Assembly: GCA_964573775.1 (NCBI GenBank) | Contig: CAZNKU010000003.1 | Span: forward strand, 22,918 to 86,917 | Reading direction: 5' to 3' | Length of the DNA: 64,000 nt | From: CAZNKU01 sp964573775 | GTDB taxonomy: Bacteria > Bacillota > Clostridia > Monoglobales > Firm-18 | Part shown: piece by piece, positions 15,985 to 24,550 of the stretch | Position numbering within the stretch: position 1 is the first letter of the stretch | How the letters are laid out: the number at the start of each line of letters is the position of its first letter | Made by a program: the position numbers and the translations under genes | The notes under the pieces: model-generated | Databases searched by the model: none | Seen by the model: the letters and a program-made list of their open reading frames with translations, nothing else | Told to the model about the DNA's origin: nothing

Positions 15985-17691
15985 TTATAAATTTTCATTT
16001 GCCTCTTTTTCAAGAACGGTATAAGCAACCTTGCCAACCAAGGTTTTCGGCAGACTTTCACGGAATTCTATATCGTATGGCATAGCATACTTTGCAATAT
16101 GCTTTTTACAATGCTCCAATATACTCTGTTTTGTTTCTTCGTCGGGCTTGTGACCTTCCTTTAAAACAACATAAGCCTTTATCTTCTGCATTTTATATTC
16201 GTCCTTAACACCTATAACACAGCTCATAACTACTGCATCGTGTGCATCTATTATATTTTCAAGCTGTGACGGATAAACATTGTATCCGCTGGTGATAATC
16301 ATTCTTTTAATACGCTGTTTAAAATATACAAAGCCTTCGTCGTCCATATATCCGAGGTCACCTGTATGAAGCCATACCTCACCGTCGTCATGCTTTTGCA
16401 ATGTGTCGGCAGTTTCTTTAGGGTGGTTTATATATTCCATCATAACAGTAGGACCGCAAAGGCATATTTCACCATCTGTAGCGTAAGGTACCTCCTCTGT
16501 TGTGCCTGGCTTGCATATTTTAAAATATGTATCAGGGTATGGAAGACCAATACTACCCTCTTTTTCAATATGATAAGGTGTAAGACAACAAGCTGTTACA
16601 CACTCGGTTGTACCGTAGCCTTCACGTACACGAATGCTTGCATTGTGATTTTTCAAAAATTCATCAAACTTCTTTTTAAGTTCTATTGAAAGCGAATCGC
16701 CACCTGAAAATACACCCATAAGGTGACTAAGGTCTGCACCGTCAAGATAGTCACTGCGTATAATAGCCTCGTAAAGTGTAGGCACACCTGCAATGTAGTT
16801 TGGCTTTTCCTTTTTAATAAGCTCGGAATAGCTTTTAACATTAAATTTGGGTACAAGTATCGAACAACCGCCCACAACAAGCATAGTATGTACACATACA
16901 CCCAAGCCAAAGCCGTGAAACATAGGCATAGCCGCAAGCATTCTTTTACCGCACACCTCTGCATTACACATTACGGCAGTCTGTATTGCCAAAGCATTAA
17001 AGTTATAATTTGAAAGTAATATACCTTTTGTTACACCTGTTGTACCGCCTGAAAAAAGTATAACGGCAGCATCTTCACCCTTTTTATCAACCTTCACTTT
17101 TCCTGCATAAAGCTTGCCTGCGTTTATAAATTCCTTCCACTTTTTAGTATCTTCACCGTACTGAGGCTTTGTAAACTTTCGTTCGGTTAAATTACGGTAT
17201 GCAAATGCCTTTACAGCACCAAGCTCGTCGGAAACACTTGCAATTACAAGTTTTTTGACACTTATATTTTTACGAACTTCTGTAAATTTATCATAAAACT
17301 GGTCAACAGTTACAACACAGCAGCTTTCAACTTCCTTAAGGTAAAATTCTATTTCACCTACTGCAGAAAGAGGATGTATCATACTTGCAACAGCACCAAT
17401 TTTATTAAGTGCATAAAGGCAATATACAGTCTGCGGAATATTTGGCATACAAAGTGTTACTCTGTCACCCTCACAAATACCATATGCTTTAAATGCACGT
17501 GCTGTAGCGTCAATACTCTTTACAAGGCTGCTGTAAGAAATATGTCTGCCCATAAAGGCAAGTGCTGTGTAATCAGGATATTTTTTTGAAATTTCCTCCA
17601 CCGCATCATACATCGAATGTTCAGTATATTCAAGATTAAAAGGAATATCTCCGTAATATTGAAGCCATGGTGTTTTTATATTTTCTTTCAT
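15985..17691 (-). CDS. Acyl-CoA synthetase / AMP-binding enzyme
   Basis: 568 residues of the ANL superfamily. The P-loop is LFSGGTTGVTKGI, the A5 motif is GYGTTECVT, and the hinge region HTGDLGYMDDEGFVYFKQRIKRMI and catalytic Lys near the C-terminus (PKTLVGKVAYTVLEKE) are all present. The enzyme activates a carboxylic acid with ATP and CoA; the length and N-terminus resemble long-chain fatty acid CoA ligases. It is placed 21 bases after the CAT-like acyltransferase gene, suggesting that the acyl-CoA is passed to it. Confidence 0.9.
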   Translation of the reverse strand: MKENIKTPWLQYYGDIPFNLEYTEHSMYDAVEEISKKYPDYTALAFMGRHISYSSLVKSIDATARAFKAYGICEGDRVTLCMPNIPQTVYCLYALNKIGAVASMIHPLSAVGEIEFYLKEVESCCVVTVDQFYDKFTEVRKNISVKKLVIASVSDELGAVKAFAYRNLTERKFTKPQYGEDTKKWKEFINAGKLYAGKVKVDKKGEDAAVILFSGGTTGVTKGILLSNYNFNALAIQTAVMCNAEVCGKRMLAAMPMFHGFGLGVCVHTMLVVGGCSILVPKFNVKSYSELIKKEKPNYIAGVPTLYEAIIRSDYLDGADLSHLMGVFSGGDSLSIELKKKFDEFLKNHNASIRVREGYGTTECVTACCLTPYHIEKEGSIGLPYPDTYFKICKPGTTEEVPYATDGEICLCGPTVMMEYINHPKETADTLQKHDDGEVWLHTGDLGYMDDEGFVYFKQRIKRMIITSGYNVYPSQLENIIDAHDAVVMSCVIGVKDEYKMQKIKAYVVLKEGHKPDEETKQSILEHCKKHIAKYAMPYDIEFRESLPKTLVGKVAYTVLEKEANENL

Positions 17692-17712
17692 ATACAGTTA
17701 CCAATCTTTCTA

Positions 17713-18597
17713 TCAATATTCTATTTCTGTTTTAATAGGCTTATCCAGAATTTCAGGATTTTTCAAAATTGCACGCAAAAGTCTTATACTCTTTGCAAAG
17801 TATACGCCGTCTGCAATACGTTCGTCTATTGTAAGGCCTAAATCCACACATTCGTGTAACTCCATATTTCCCTCTTCATCATATACAGGGTGTTTGTGCT
17901 TTTCACCTATTACAACAAAAAATGAATTTGTACCCCAGTTTGCAAGATGATGATAATTTGCATTCATCTTTATACTGCCGAGGTTGGAAAGAAAAACGCT
18001 TGAATGGTAAGGGTCAATCTTTAAAAAGAAGCTTGGTAACCAACCGTGGTATTCCAAAAAATTAAGTACCTTGACAAAAATCTTCAAAAGCCATCTTGGA
18101 AGCTTTGCAAGAACGCCCATAACATCCGTTGCACCGTCGTTTTTATTTTCCTTACGTACACTGTATACTATCTTTTTAATCTTTTCCCTTATCTGCACCA
18201 TTGGTGATTCTTCACTGTCACGGTCAACATTTACAATTGCCAATGTTTCGGGAGCATTATCCGTAAACTTCTTTTTAACAGTAAATGCAAGCACAAGGTC
18301 TTTTTTCTCGTACAATCTGTAACCCGAATAAAAATAATTCATTTTAGGACGCATAGTCATAACCTTTGCTACAGCCGCACAAAAGACGTGAAACAAAGTA
18401 TATTTAAATTCAGGATTATCCTTGTTTTTTTCTTCAAGATATTTCATTACTGCAGTAAGGTCTACTTTTTCATTTAAAACCGCCTCATTATCTGCACGGT
18501 TTGGTAATAAATAGGGCATAAAATTATGCATAGGGGCCGTTTCTCTTATACGGTATGCATCCTTTCTATCTCCCCATCTTTTCTTTCTCTCTTCCAT
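17713..18597 (-). CDS. CAT/E2-like acyltransferase domain protein lacking the catalytic His
   Basis: 294 residues resembling the catalytic trimerising domain of 2-oxoacid dehydrogenase E2 and chloramphenicol acetyltransferase, without lipoyl or E1-binding domains. The C-terminal motif that is normally DHRxxDG reads DERIADG (Asp258-Glu259), so Glu replaces the active-site His. The N-terminal substrate region (PMHNFMPYLL) and the SVFLSNLGSI segment are typical of the family. It is the first gene of an operon with an acyl-CoA synthetase, a MATE exporter and a radical SAM protein. It may be a diverged acyl-CoA:acceptor transferase or a non-catalytic binder. Confidence 0.75.
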   Translation of the reverse strand: MEERKKRWGDRKDAYRIRETAPMHNFMPYLLPNRADNEAVLNEKVDLTAVMKYLEEKNKDNPEFKYTLFHVFCAAVAKVMTMRPKMNYFYSGYRLYEKKDLVLAFTVKKKFTDNAPETLAIVNVDRDSEESPMVQIREKIKKIVYSVRKENKNDGATDVMGVLAKLPRWLLKIFVKVLNFLEYHGWLPSFFLKIDPYHSSVFLSNLGSIKMNANYHHLANWGTNSFFVVIGEKHKHPVYDEEGNMELHECVDLGLTIDERIADGVYFAKSIRLLRAILKNPEILDKPIKTEIEY

Positions 18598-18611
18598 GGA
18601 CTTACCTCCAT

Positions 18612-18638
18612 AAGCACACGGGAGTCGAACTCCGTGTG
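18612..18638. other. Leader hairpin before the CAT-like gene
   Basis: A strong stem AGCACACGG / CCGTGTGCT (as read across the palindrome) lies 15-40 bases upstream of the CAT-like start, next to its binding site TGGAGGT. Its inner part resembles a tRNA T-arm (GAGTTCGACTC). It may influence translation or be a tRNA-derived scar. Confidence 0.45.
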
Positions 18639-18740
18639 CTCAAATATTTACATAATTGTATCACAATATGTAGTATGTTGTCAAATTAAGGCATACAACA
18701 TGGTAAAATCCATCTTAGTAGCTTTCATTTACATAAGAAA

Positions 18741-19040
18741 AAGGCAAAGCGATGCTTTGCCTTCAGACCGTCGAAAAAGTCGTTCTACCTCAAGTGATTT
18801 AATAATAATATTCAATTGTAGGGCAAGGGCTTGCTCTTGCCGAAAAAGAATTATAACTATAAAACCGCAAGGAAAACATCGAATTTTCCTTGCGGTTACT
18901 TGCTTTTTGCCAATTTGAACTCTACCGTACCATCGTACGCCGACGAATTCAAATTGACAAAATATAACTTCCTTTTTCGAAATCTGCCAGCGTGTCGATA
19001 GGTTTATCGACACTCCGAAGGCAAAGCGATGCTTTGCCTT
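18741..19040. repeat. Hairpin-rich dispersed element flanked by a 23-bp palindrome
   Basis: The gap 18598-19045 has no gene. An exact palindrome, AAGGCAAAGC-GAT-GCTTTGCCTT, stands at both 18741-18763 and 19018-19040. Between them is an element (about 18770-18983) starting CGAAAAAGTCGTTCTACC and ending TATAACTTCCTTTTTCGA; both ends recur at 58.15-58.28 kb. Inside are a REP-like GTAG unit (18817-18842) and a 12-bp hairpin (18864-18894, CCGCAAGGAAAA / TTTTCCTTGCGG). It looks like a nested MITE-type insertion. Confidence 0.7.
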
Positions 19041-19045
19041 TTAAT

Positions 19046-20329
19046 TTAGAACAATATAATTAAGAACTGTGAAATCAGTACTACCGCAATAAGAGCTATT
19101 GGGTATGTAGCCGCATAAGCAGCCGCAACATCTTCAGTACCTGCAACACCTATAAGTGTACCAAGAGCAGGAGTACTTGTCATACCGCCTGTAATTGAAC
19201 CAAGGTTGTTAAGAAGACTAAGCTTCAATACATACTTAGCAAACAAGAAACCAATGATTAGAGGTACTATTGTCATAATAACACCGTATACAAAGTACAT
19301 TGGGTCGAAGTTAGCAACAAAGTCTGCACCGCCCGGGATACCTGCACCTACAAGGAACAGTACAAGACCAAGCTCTCTGAAAAGCTTTAATGTATGTGTA
19401 TCGGGCATAATGCAAAGCTTACCTATTCTGCCGAAGTGCCCCATCACAAGTGCAACAAGCAGACAACCACCTGTTGTTGTAAGAGCAAAGCATGTACCCG
19501 AAAGACCTGCGCCCGAAAGAGGTATCTTAATTGCACCTACAAGTATACCCAACACAGCCGCAAGGGAAAATGCCGCAAAGCCGTGTCCGTCAAGATGCAA
19601 AAGTTTAAGGTTATTACTTTTTGATTCCGCTTTTTCATCCTTTATTGCAATTTTTGCTCGCTCAACTTCCATATCAGCCTTTGCCATTTTTGGAATAATC
19701 TGAACAAATAATACAACACCGATAACACCGAATATGTAAGCTATACCGTGACCTACAGAAACCAGACTTGTATAATCAACGCCCAATGTTGCCGCTTCAC
19801 TAGCAACAGTTGCCTTAGCAGCAGAAAATGCAGGAGTTGATGTAAGTGAGCCTGAAAGCAAGCCTACAATCATAGCTGTAAAGCCTTCTGATGTGCCTGC
19901 AGGACCAAAGCCAATACCTTTACCCATATAAATACAAGCAACAGCAGCAAGACCTCCCGCAATGATTATAATAAGACCAAGCAAAACGTATGATTTAAAG
20001 TTTTTCTTCATATTACCGAAGAACTTAGGTCCTGCAATGAAACCAACTGATGTTACAAATAGGATAAGGCCTATTTTTTCAATAATATCTAATGCCTTTT
20101 CAGTAAAGTTAACAGCTTCTGCTTCCCCCTTTATAATAAGTTGGCTTGCCAACGGGTCAAACAAAAGTGCCCCGAAAACAAGAGCAACAACGAATACGCC
20201 TGCATCACCAAGACATACACCTTTGATTGTAATACGTCCCAATGCATAACCTACAAAAAGAACTGCAAAAAGACAGAACATCAAAAATGTAGTGCCTGTA
20301 ACGGGAATAACTCCTCCAAATAATGTCAT
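19046..20329 (-). CDS. AspT/YidE-family transporter, probable C4-dicarboxylate exporter
   Basis: 427 residues from the ATG at 20329, with AAGGAAG upstream; the longer frame runs into the fumarate reductase gene and is rejected. Two internally related membrane halves carry the family motifs SGSLTSTPAFSAAK and GGMTSTPALGTLIG. The family includes aspartate:alanine antiporters and the succinate exporter SucE of corynebacteria. No central TrkA-C domains are evident, which makes it shorter than AspT. It is the last gene of the Hdr-Flx-fumarate reductase unit, 61 bases after the flavoprotein stop, so export of succinate (or exchange for a C4 acid or amino acid) is the favoured role. Substrate is inference. 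Confidence 0.8.
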   Translation of the reverse strand: MTLFGGVIPVTGTTFLMFCLFAVLFVGYALGRITIKGVCLGDAGVFVVALVFGALLFDPLASQLIIKGEAEAVNFTEKALDIIEKIGLILFVTSVGFIAGPKFFGNMKKNFKSYVLLGLIIIIAGGLAAVACIYMGKGIGFGPAGTSEGFTAMIVGLLSGSLTSTPAFSAAKATVASEAATLGVDYTSLVSVGHGIAYIFGVIGVVLFVQIIPKMAKADMEVERAKIAIKDEKAESKSNNLKLLHLDGHGFAAFSLAAVLGILVGAIKIPLSGAGLSGTCFALTTTGGCLLVALVMGHFGRIGKLCIMPDTHTLKLFRELGLVLFLVGAGIPGGADFVANFDPMYFVYGVIMTIVPLIIGFLFAKYVLKLSLLNNLGSITGGMTSTPALGTLIGVAGTEDVAAAYAATYPIALIAVVLISQFLIILF

Positions 20330-20390
20330 TTTTATCTCTTCCTTTCTAAATATACCACAGGGCCGAACAAAATTCGTCCTGTAAGTTTTA

Positions 20391-21986
20391 TTATTTTCTA
20401 CGTGTATAATCAGGCAACAGTCTTGGTGAAACAGTTGTTGTTTCAACACCTGCGGCCTTTCTTTCAGCATCAAACTTGTTGATGTGTTCCAAAGTAAGTG
20501 TGCCAACCTTAACATCCTTAGATTTTGCAGATGCATTTTTACCTGCATTTCTGCCAAATACGATAATGTCAAGCAACGAGTTACCCATAAGTCTGTTTCT
20601 GCCGTGGATTCCGCCAACAGCTTCACCTGCAACATAAAGGTTTTCAATGTTTGTAACACCTTCAGCGTTAATCTTAAGACCACCGTTCTGGTAATGGAGT
20701 GTTGGGTAAACAAGGATAGGTTCTTTACGAATATCGATACCATACTTAGCGAACATTCTCCACATAGCAGGGATTCTCTTAATAATAGTACCTTCACCAT
20801 GAATCTTTTCAATCATCGGAGTATCAAGCCATACAGCTCTGCCGTTAGGAGTTTCAACACCGTTTCCTCTTTCGCTGCATTCACGAATGATAGAAGCTGC
20901 AGAAACGTCACGGGTTTCCAACGGATGCATGAATACTTCACCGTTTACGTTAATAAGCTTAGCACCCAATGAACGTACCTTTTCAGTAACCAATGCACCG
21001 AAAATCTGGTCAGGGAATGCCGCACCTGTTGGGTGATACTGTAAGGTATCAGCATATATAAGCTCTGCACCTGCACGATAACCAAGTACTAAACCATCAG
21101 CTGTAGCACCGTAGTGGTTTGATGTGGGGAATCCCTGGTAGTGAAGTCTGCCTGCACCACCTGTTGCAATAACAACTGTTTTAGCCTTTGCAACAAGGAT
21201 TTCCTTTGTTTCCATGTTCATCAAAACTGCACCTGCAGCCTTGCCTTCATCGTCAAGAATAAGTTCAATAGCAGATGTAAAGTCAACAACTGTAATACCT
21301 CTGTTTAGAACCTCGTCACGAAGTGTACGCATAATTTCAGCACCTGAATAGTCCTTTGCAGCGTGCATTCTCTTTCTTGAAGTACCGCCACCGTGTGTTG
21401 TAACCATTCTACCATCTGCGTCTTTATCGAATTCTACGCCAAGGTCGTTAAGCCATTTAATAGCATCAGGAGCCTCGTTAACAAGCTTGTAAAGAAGCTC
21501 AGGAACAGCAGCGAAATGTCCGCCACCGAAAGCATCTATATAGTGGATAGCGGGGGAATCGTTTTCCTTATCAGCAGCCTGAATACCGCCTTCTGCCATC
21601 ATTGTGTTAGCGTCACCGATACGAAGCTTTGTAACAATCATAGTTTTAGCACCGTTGTTGTCAGCTTCAATAGCAGCAGATGAACCTGCACCGCCACCAC
21701 CGATGATAAGTACGTCCACGTCATAATCAGGGTTTGAAAGGTCCACATCACCAGGCTTAATTCTGCTTTCGCCTTCAAGCAAAGCAACAAGCTCTGTTGG
21801 AACCTCACCGCCCTTGTTGGGACCAACTGTCAGTGTTCTGAATTCTTCCTGCTTGTAATCAGGATGGAAAGTCGCAAGCAATTTTTCTTTTTCTTCAGCA
21901 GTCATTCTGCGTGGTTCGTATGCTGTATTATTATCTCTTGCAGCTTCAACTTTCTTAATTGATTCTTGGAATTCTTTACTGTACAT
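20391..21986 (-). CDS. Soluble fumarate reductase flavoprotein subunit
   Basis: 531 residues of the SdhA/FrdA family with an unusual ~90-residue N-terminal extension before the FAD fold (DVLIIGGGGAGSSAAIEA). The residues used in fumarate reduction are present: His318 (HPTG), Glu335 and Arg338 (TEKVR), the probable proton donor Arg359 (TRD), His431 (HYQNGG) and Arg465 (NRLMGNSLLD). No signal peptide and no membrane anchor gene are near, so it is cytosolic. It pairs with the Fe-S subunit 15 bases upstream. The Hdr-Flx genes ahead of it suggest electrons arrive from a bifurcating complex or a thiol carrier rather than from quinone. L-aspartate oxidase or another enoate reductase cannot be excluded. 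Confidence 0.87.
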   Translation of the reverse strand: MYSKEFQESIKKVEAARDNNTAYEPRRMTAEEKEKLLATFHPDYKQEEFRTLTVGPNKGGEVPTELVALLEGESRIKPGDVDLSNPDYDVDVLIIGGGGAGSSAAIEADNNGAKTMIVTKLRIGDANTMMAEGGIQAADKENDSPAIHYIDAFGGGHFAAVPELLYKLVNEAPDAIKWLNDLGVEFDKDADGRMVTTHGGGTSRKRMHAAKDYSGAEIMRTLRDEVLNRGITVVDFTSAIELILDDEGKAAGAVLMNMETKEILVAKAKTVVIATGGAGRLHYQGFPTSNHYGATADGLVLGYRAGAELIYADTLQYHPTGAAFPDQIFGALVTEKVRSLGAKLINVNGEVFMHPLETRDVSAASIIRECSERGNGVETPNGRAVWLDTPMIEKIHGEGTIIKRIPAMWRMFAKYGIDIRKEPILVYPTLHYQNGGLKINAEGVTNIENLYVAGEAVGGIHGRNRLMGNSLLDIIVFGRNAGKNASAKSKDVKVGTLTLEHINKFDAERKAAGVETTTVSPRLLPDYTRRK

Positions 21987-22001
21987 TACTTGCTCACCTC
22001 C

Positions 22002-22676
22002 TTATTTCTCTATTTCTCTGTTATTGTAAAGTTCTTTCATTTCTTCAATAGGCCTCTGCATCAATTCTTCAAGAAGCTTTACAAAATCGCCGTTTTCAAT
22101 TTCCTTAACTCTGTTTTCAAGATGTTCTGTCTTTGGAGCAAGGTATTTACCTGTAATACGTCTTGCAAGCATAGCAACCTGAGGATGAGAGATACCTGCA
22201 GGACAACGGGAAGAACATACACCGCACATTACGCAGTCAAATGATTCTTCAGCGCATTTTTCAAATTCGCCACGCTGAGCATAAGCAATGTACTGCATAA
22301 CGTTAAGCTCCTGAGTACAGCTCTTTGTACAAGCATTACAGCCGATACAAGCGTAAATTTCAGGATAAAGCTGCATCATAACAGCTTCTGTAACAGGTAT
22401 CTTTTCGATATCATAAACCTGTTTAACAAGTGGGAAGAAAGGAAGTGTTGCAATGAACATACCTTCTTCAACCTTTGTCTGGCAAGCAAGGCAAACCTTA
22501 AGTTCCTTGTCGCCCTGAATTCTGTATATTGTTGCACAGGCACCGCAGAAGCCGTTACGGCATCCGCAACCACGTACAAGCTGATAGCCGGCATATTCCA
22601 TAGCGCCCATAATTGTAAGCTCTGATGGAACAGAATATTTTTTGCCGTATAAATAAATGTCAACAAATTTTTCCAT
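22002..22676 (-). CDS. Fumarate reductase-type iron-sulfur subunit
   Basis: 224 residues. An N-terminal [2Fe-2S] domain has GCGCRNGFCGACAT with the fourth ligand in CLAC, followed by two 4Fe-4S-type motifs CIGCNACTKSC and CVMCGVCSSRCPAG. This resembles SdhB/FrdB, although the cluster types cannot be fixed by reading alone. The C-terminus is an acidic helical tail not needed for cofactors. It lies between FlxA and the flavoprotein, with gaps of 21 and 15 bases, and is the expected electron wire into the FAD subunit. Confidence 0.88.
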   Translation of the reverse strand: MEKFVDIYLYGKKYSVPSELTIMGAMEYAGYQLVRGCGCRNGFCGACATIYRIQGDKELKVCLACQTKVEEGMFIATLPFFPLVKQVYDIEKIPVTEAVMMQLYPEIYACIGCNACTKSCTQELNVMQYIAYAQRGEFEKCAEESFDCVMCGVCSSRCPAGISHPQVAMLARRITGKYLAPKTEHLENRVKEIENGDFVKLLEELMQRPIEEMKELYNNREIEK

Positions 22677-22697
22677 TGTCTTTGTCCTTTCTATCTA

Positions 22698-23525
22698 TTA
22701 ATATTCATCCGGCAAGGCATCTAACTGGTCGAAACGGAAAACCGGACCGTCCTTGCAGACATACTTGGAACCGATGTTACATCTGCCGCATTTACCCACA
22801 GCACATTTCATCTTAAGCTCCATAGTTGTGTAAACCTGTGTTTCCTTAAAGCCAAGTTCCTTAAGTGCTGCCAATGTGAACTTAATCATAATTGGCGGAC
22901 CGCACATCAAAACTGTTTTGCTAAGGTCTGGGTTAACTTCTTTAACGTAATTAGGAACAAAGCCAACGTGACCATCCCAGTTGTCCTGTTCACGGTCGAT
23001 TGTAAGGTGAACGTTAATACCGTCCTCCTTCATCCATTCGTTAACTATTTCTTCATAGTCAACCAAATCTTCCTTAGAACGTGAACCGTAGATAATATCA
23101 ATAGTACCGTAGTTAGCACGGTTGTCACGGCAGTAGTTGATAACAGAACGTAGCGGTGCAAGACCTATACCACCTGCTATAAACAGAAGGTCTTTACCCT
23201 TAAGGTCAGTTTCAACAGGGAAACCGTTACCGTAAGGTCCGCGTACCGTAATCTGCTGACCAACTTCCATAGCGTGTAGCCATTCTGTTACACAGCCGCA
23301 TCTTTTAATGGAAAATTCCATATAGTTAGTCTGTGTCGGTGAAGAAGTAATTGAGAACAACGCCTCACCTACACCGGGCATTGAAAGGAATGCACACTGT
23401 CCCGGCATATGCTTGAACATAACGCCGCCTTCAGGAGCTTCTACTCTGAAGGTTTTAACATCAGGAGTATCTGTTCTGATATCTGTTACGATACCAACTT
23501 TTGGTATTAAAACATCTTCTCTCAT
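22698..23525 (-). CDS. flxA: FlxA-like FAD/NAD(P)H oxidoreductase
   Basis: 275 residues of the ferredoxin-NADP reductase superfamily as found in AsrB, HydG and FlxA. The FAD motif is near LFSITSSPT (RxYS-like), the nucleotide-binding glycine motif is LLFIAGGIGLAPLRS, and the C-terminal [2Fe-2S] motif is CAVGKCGRCNIGSKYVC. In FlxABCD-HdrABC complexes this subunit takes electrons from NAD(P)H. The start overlaps the FlxB stop at base 23525. The binding site matches such a role; the actual pyridine nucleotide is not readable here. Confidence 0.88.
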   Translation of the reverse strand: MREDVLIPKVGIVTDIRTDTPDVKTFRVEAPEGGVMFKHMPGQCAFLSMPGVGEALFSITSSPTQTNYMEFSIKRCGCVTEWLHAMEVGQQITVRGPYGNGFPVETDLKGKDLLFIAGGIGLAPLRSVINYCRDNRANYGTIDIIYGSRSKEDLVDYEEIVNEWMKEDGINVHLTIDREQDNWDGHVGFVPNYVKEVNPDLSKTVLMCGPPIMIKFTLAALKELGFKETQVYTTMELKMKCAVGKCGRCNIGSKYVCKDGPVFRFDQLDALPDEY

Positions 23526-24550
23526 TATTCATTCACCCCCAAAGCCTTAATAACTTTTACAATGTTCATTGAAACAGGGCACTTCTGCAAGCATCTGCCG
23601 CAGCCTACACAGCCGTAAACGCCGTCGTTGTTAGCAGGGAAGTATACAAGCTTGTGCATAAATCTCTGTCTGAAGCGTTCTACCTGGCTGTTACGGTTGT
23701 TACCGTGTGCCATTTTTGTAAAGTCGGAATACATACATGAATCCCAACATCTGTATCTTTGGATACCATGACCTGTATCATAGTCACGGATGTCGTAGCA
23801 CTGGCATGTAGGACATATAAAAGTACAAGTACCGCATCCCAAGCATGATGATGAAAGTTCATTCCACAATGGTGAATTGAATTTTTCCATCATATGTTCT
23901 TCATCAAAGCCGTCAAGACAAAGGTCCTTTAGTGGAAGTTTGTCTAAAATCTTTTTAATTTCTTCCTGCTTGGCAGTAACCTTTGCATCATCAGTTTCAG
24001 CAAGTACGTCTTTAGCAAGGTTCAGCGCCTTTTCGCCTTTTTCATTGTTAGCCCTGATGCAAAGCTCACCGTCTACAATCCATGCAGTTGCATCTGCAAC
24101 AGGGTTTGCAGGGTCGATACCAAAAGTTGTACAGAAGCAAGTTTCTTCAGGCTCGCCGCAAGCAAGTGCAACGATTACTACCTTTTCTCTTCTTTCAGCA
24201 TAAAAGCTGTCAACAGGCTCTGCAAGGAATACCTTGTCAAGAATTTCAAAGCCCTTTAAATCACATCCGCGTACACCGAAAAGAATAGTAGGTTCACTTG
24301 GGTCACGGTTTTCAATAACTTCCACAGTTTTATCACCTGTTTTAAAAGCAACAAGATTTTCTGTCTGTGGGAAGAAAATATCCTTAGGAGATTTTATAGT
24401 ATTAAGGTTTGTAAGGCAAACCTCCATACCTTCGCTCCACATTTTGTAGTTAGAGCTGTTATCATCCTGCTTAATGGGTGCGTATACAGCGTTTTCCTTT
24501 GAAAAAGCCGCAAATAACTTATCTATATCGTTAAGTGAAATCTTAAACAT
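23525..24550 (-). CDS. flxB: FlxB-like AsrA-family iron-sulfur protein
   Basis: 341 residues. The N-terminal half is the AsrA/hydrogenase-beta type domain (TILFGVRGCDLKGFEILD). The C-terminal half carries two 4Fe-4S motifs, CLGCGTCTFICPTC and CVGCGRCLQKCP. It passes electrons between the flavin subunit FlxA and the rest of the Flx complex. It begins at the base where FlxC ends and stops at the base where FlxA starts, so the three are translated as a chain. Confidence 0.85.
   Translation of the reverse strand: MFKISLNDIDKLFAAFSKENAVYAPIKQDDNSSNYKMWSEGMEVCLTNLNTIKSPKDIFFPQTENLVAFKTGDKTVEVIENRDPSEPTILFGVRGCDLKGFEILDKVFLAEPVDSFYAERREKVVIVALACGEPEETCFCTTFGIDPANPVADATAWIVDGELCIRANNEKGEKALNLAKDVLAETDDAKVTAKQEEIKKILDKLPLKDLCLDGFDEEHMMEKFNSPLWNELSSSCLGCGTCTFICPTCQCYDIRDYDTGHGIQRYRCWDSCMYSDFTKMAHGNNRNSQVERFRQRFMHKLVYFPANNDGVYGCVGCGRCLQKCPVSMNIVKVIKALGVNE

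Noticed and set aside
20330..20812. Long N-terminal extension of the AspT-type transporter (frame open to 20812)
   Set aside because: It lies antisense-free but within the fumarate reductase gene in another frame, has no ribosome binding site at its first Met, and the family normally begins near MTLFGG at 20329.
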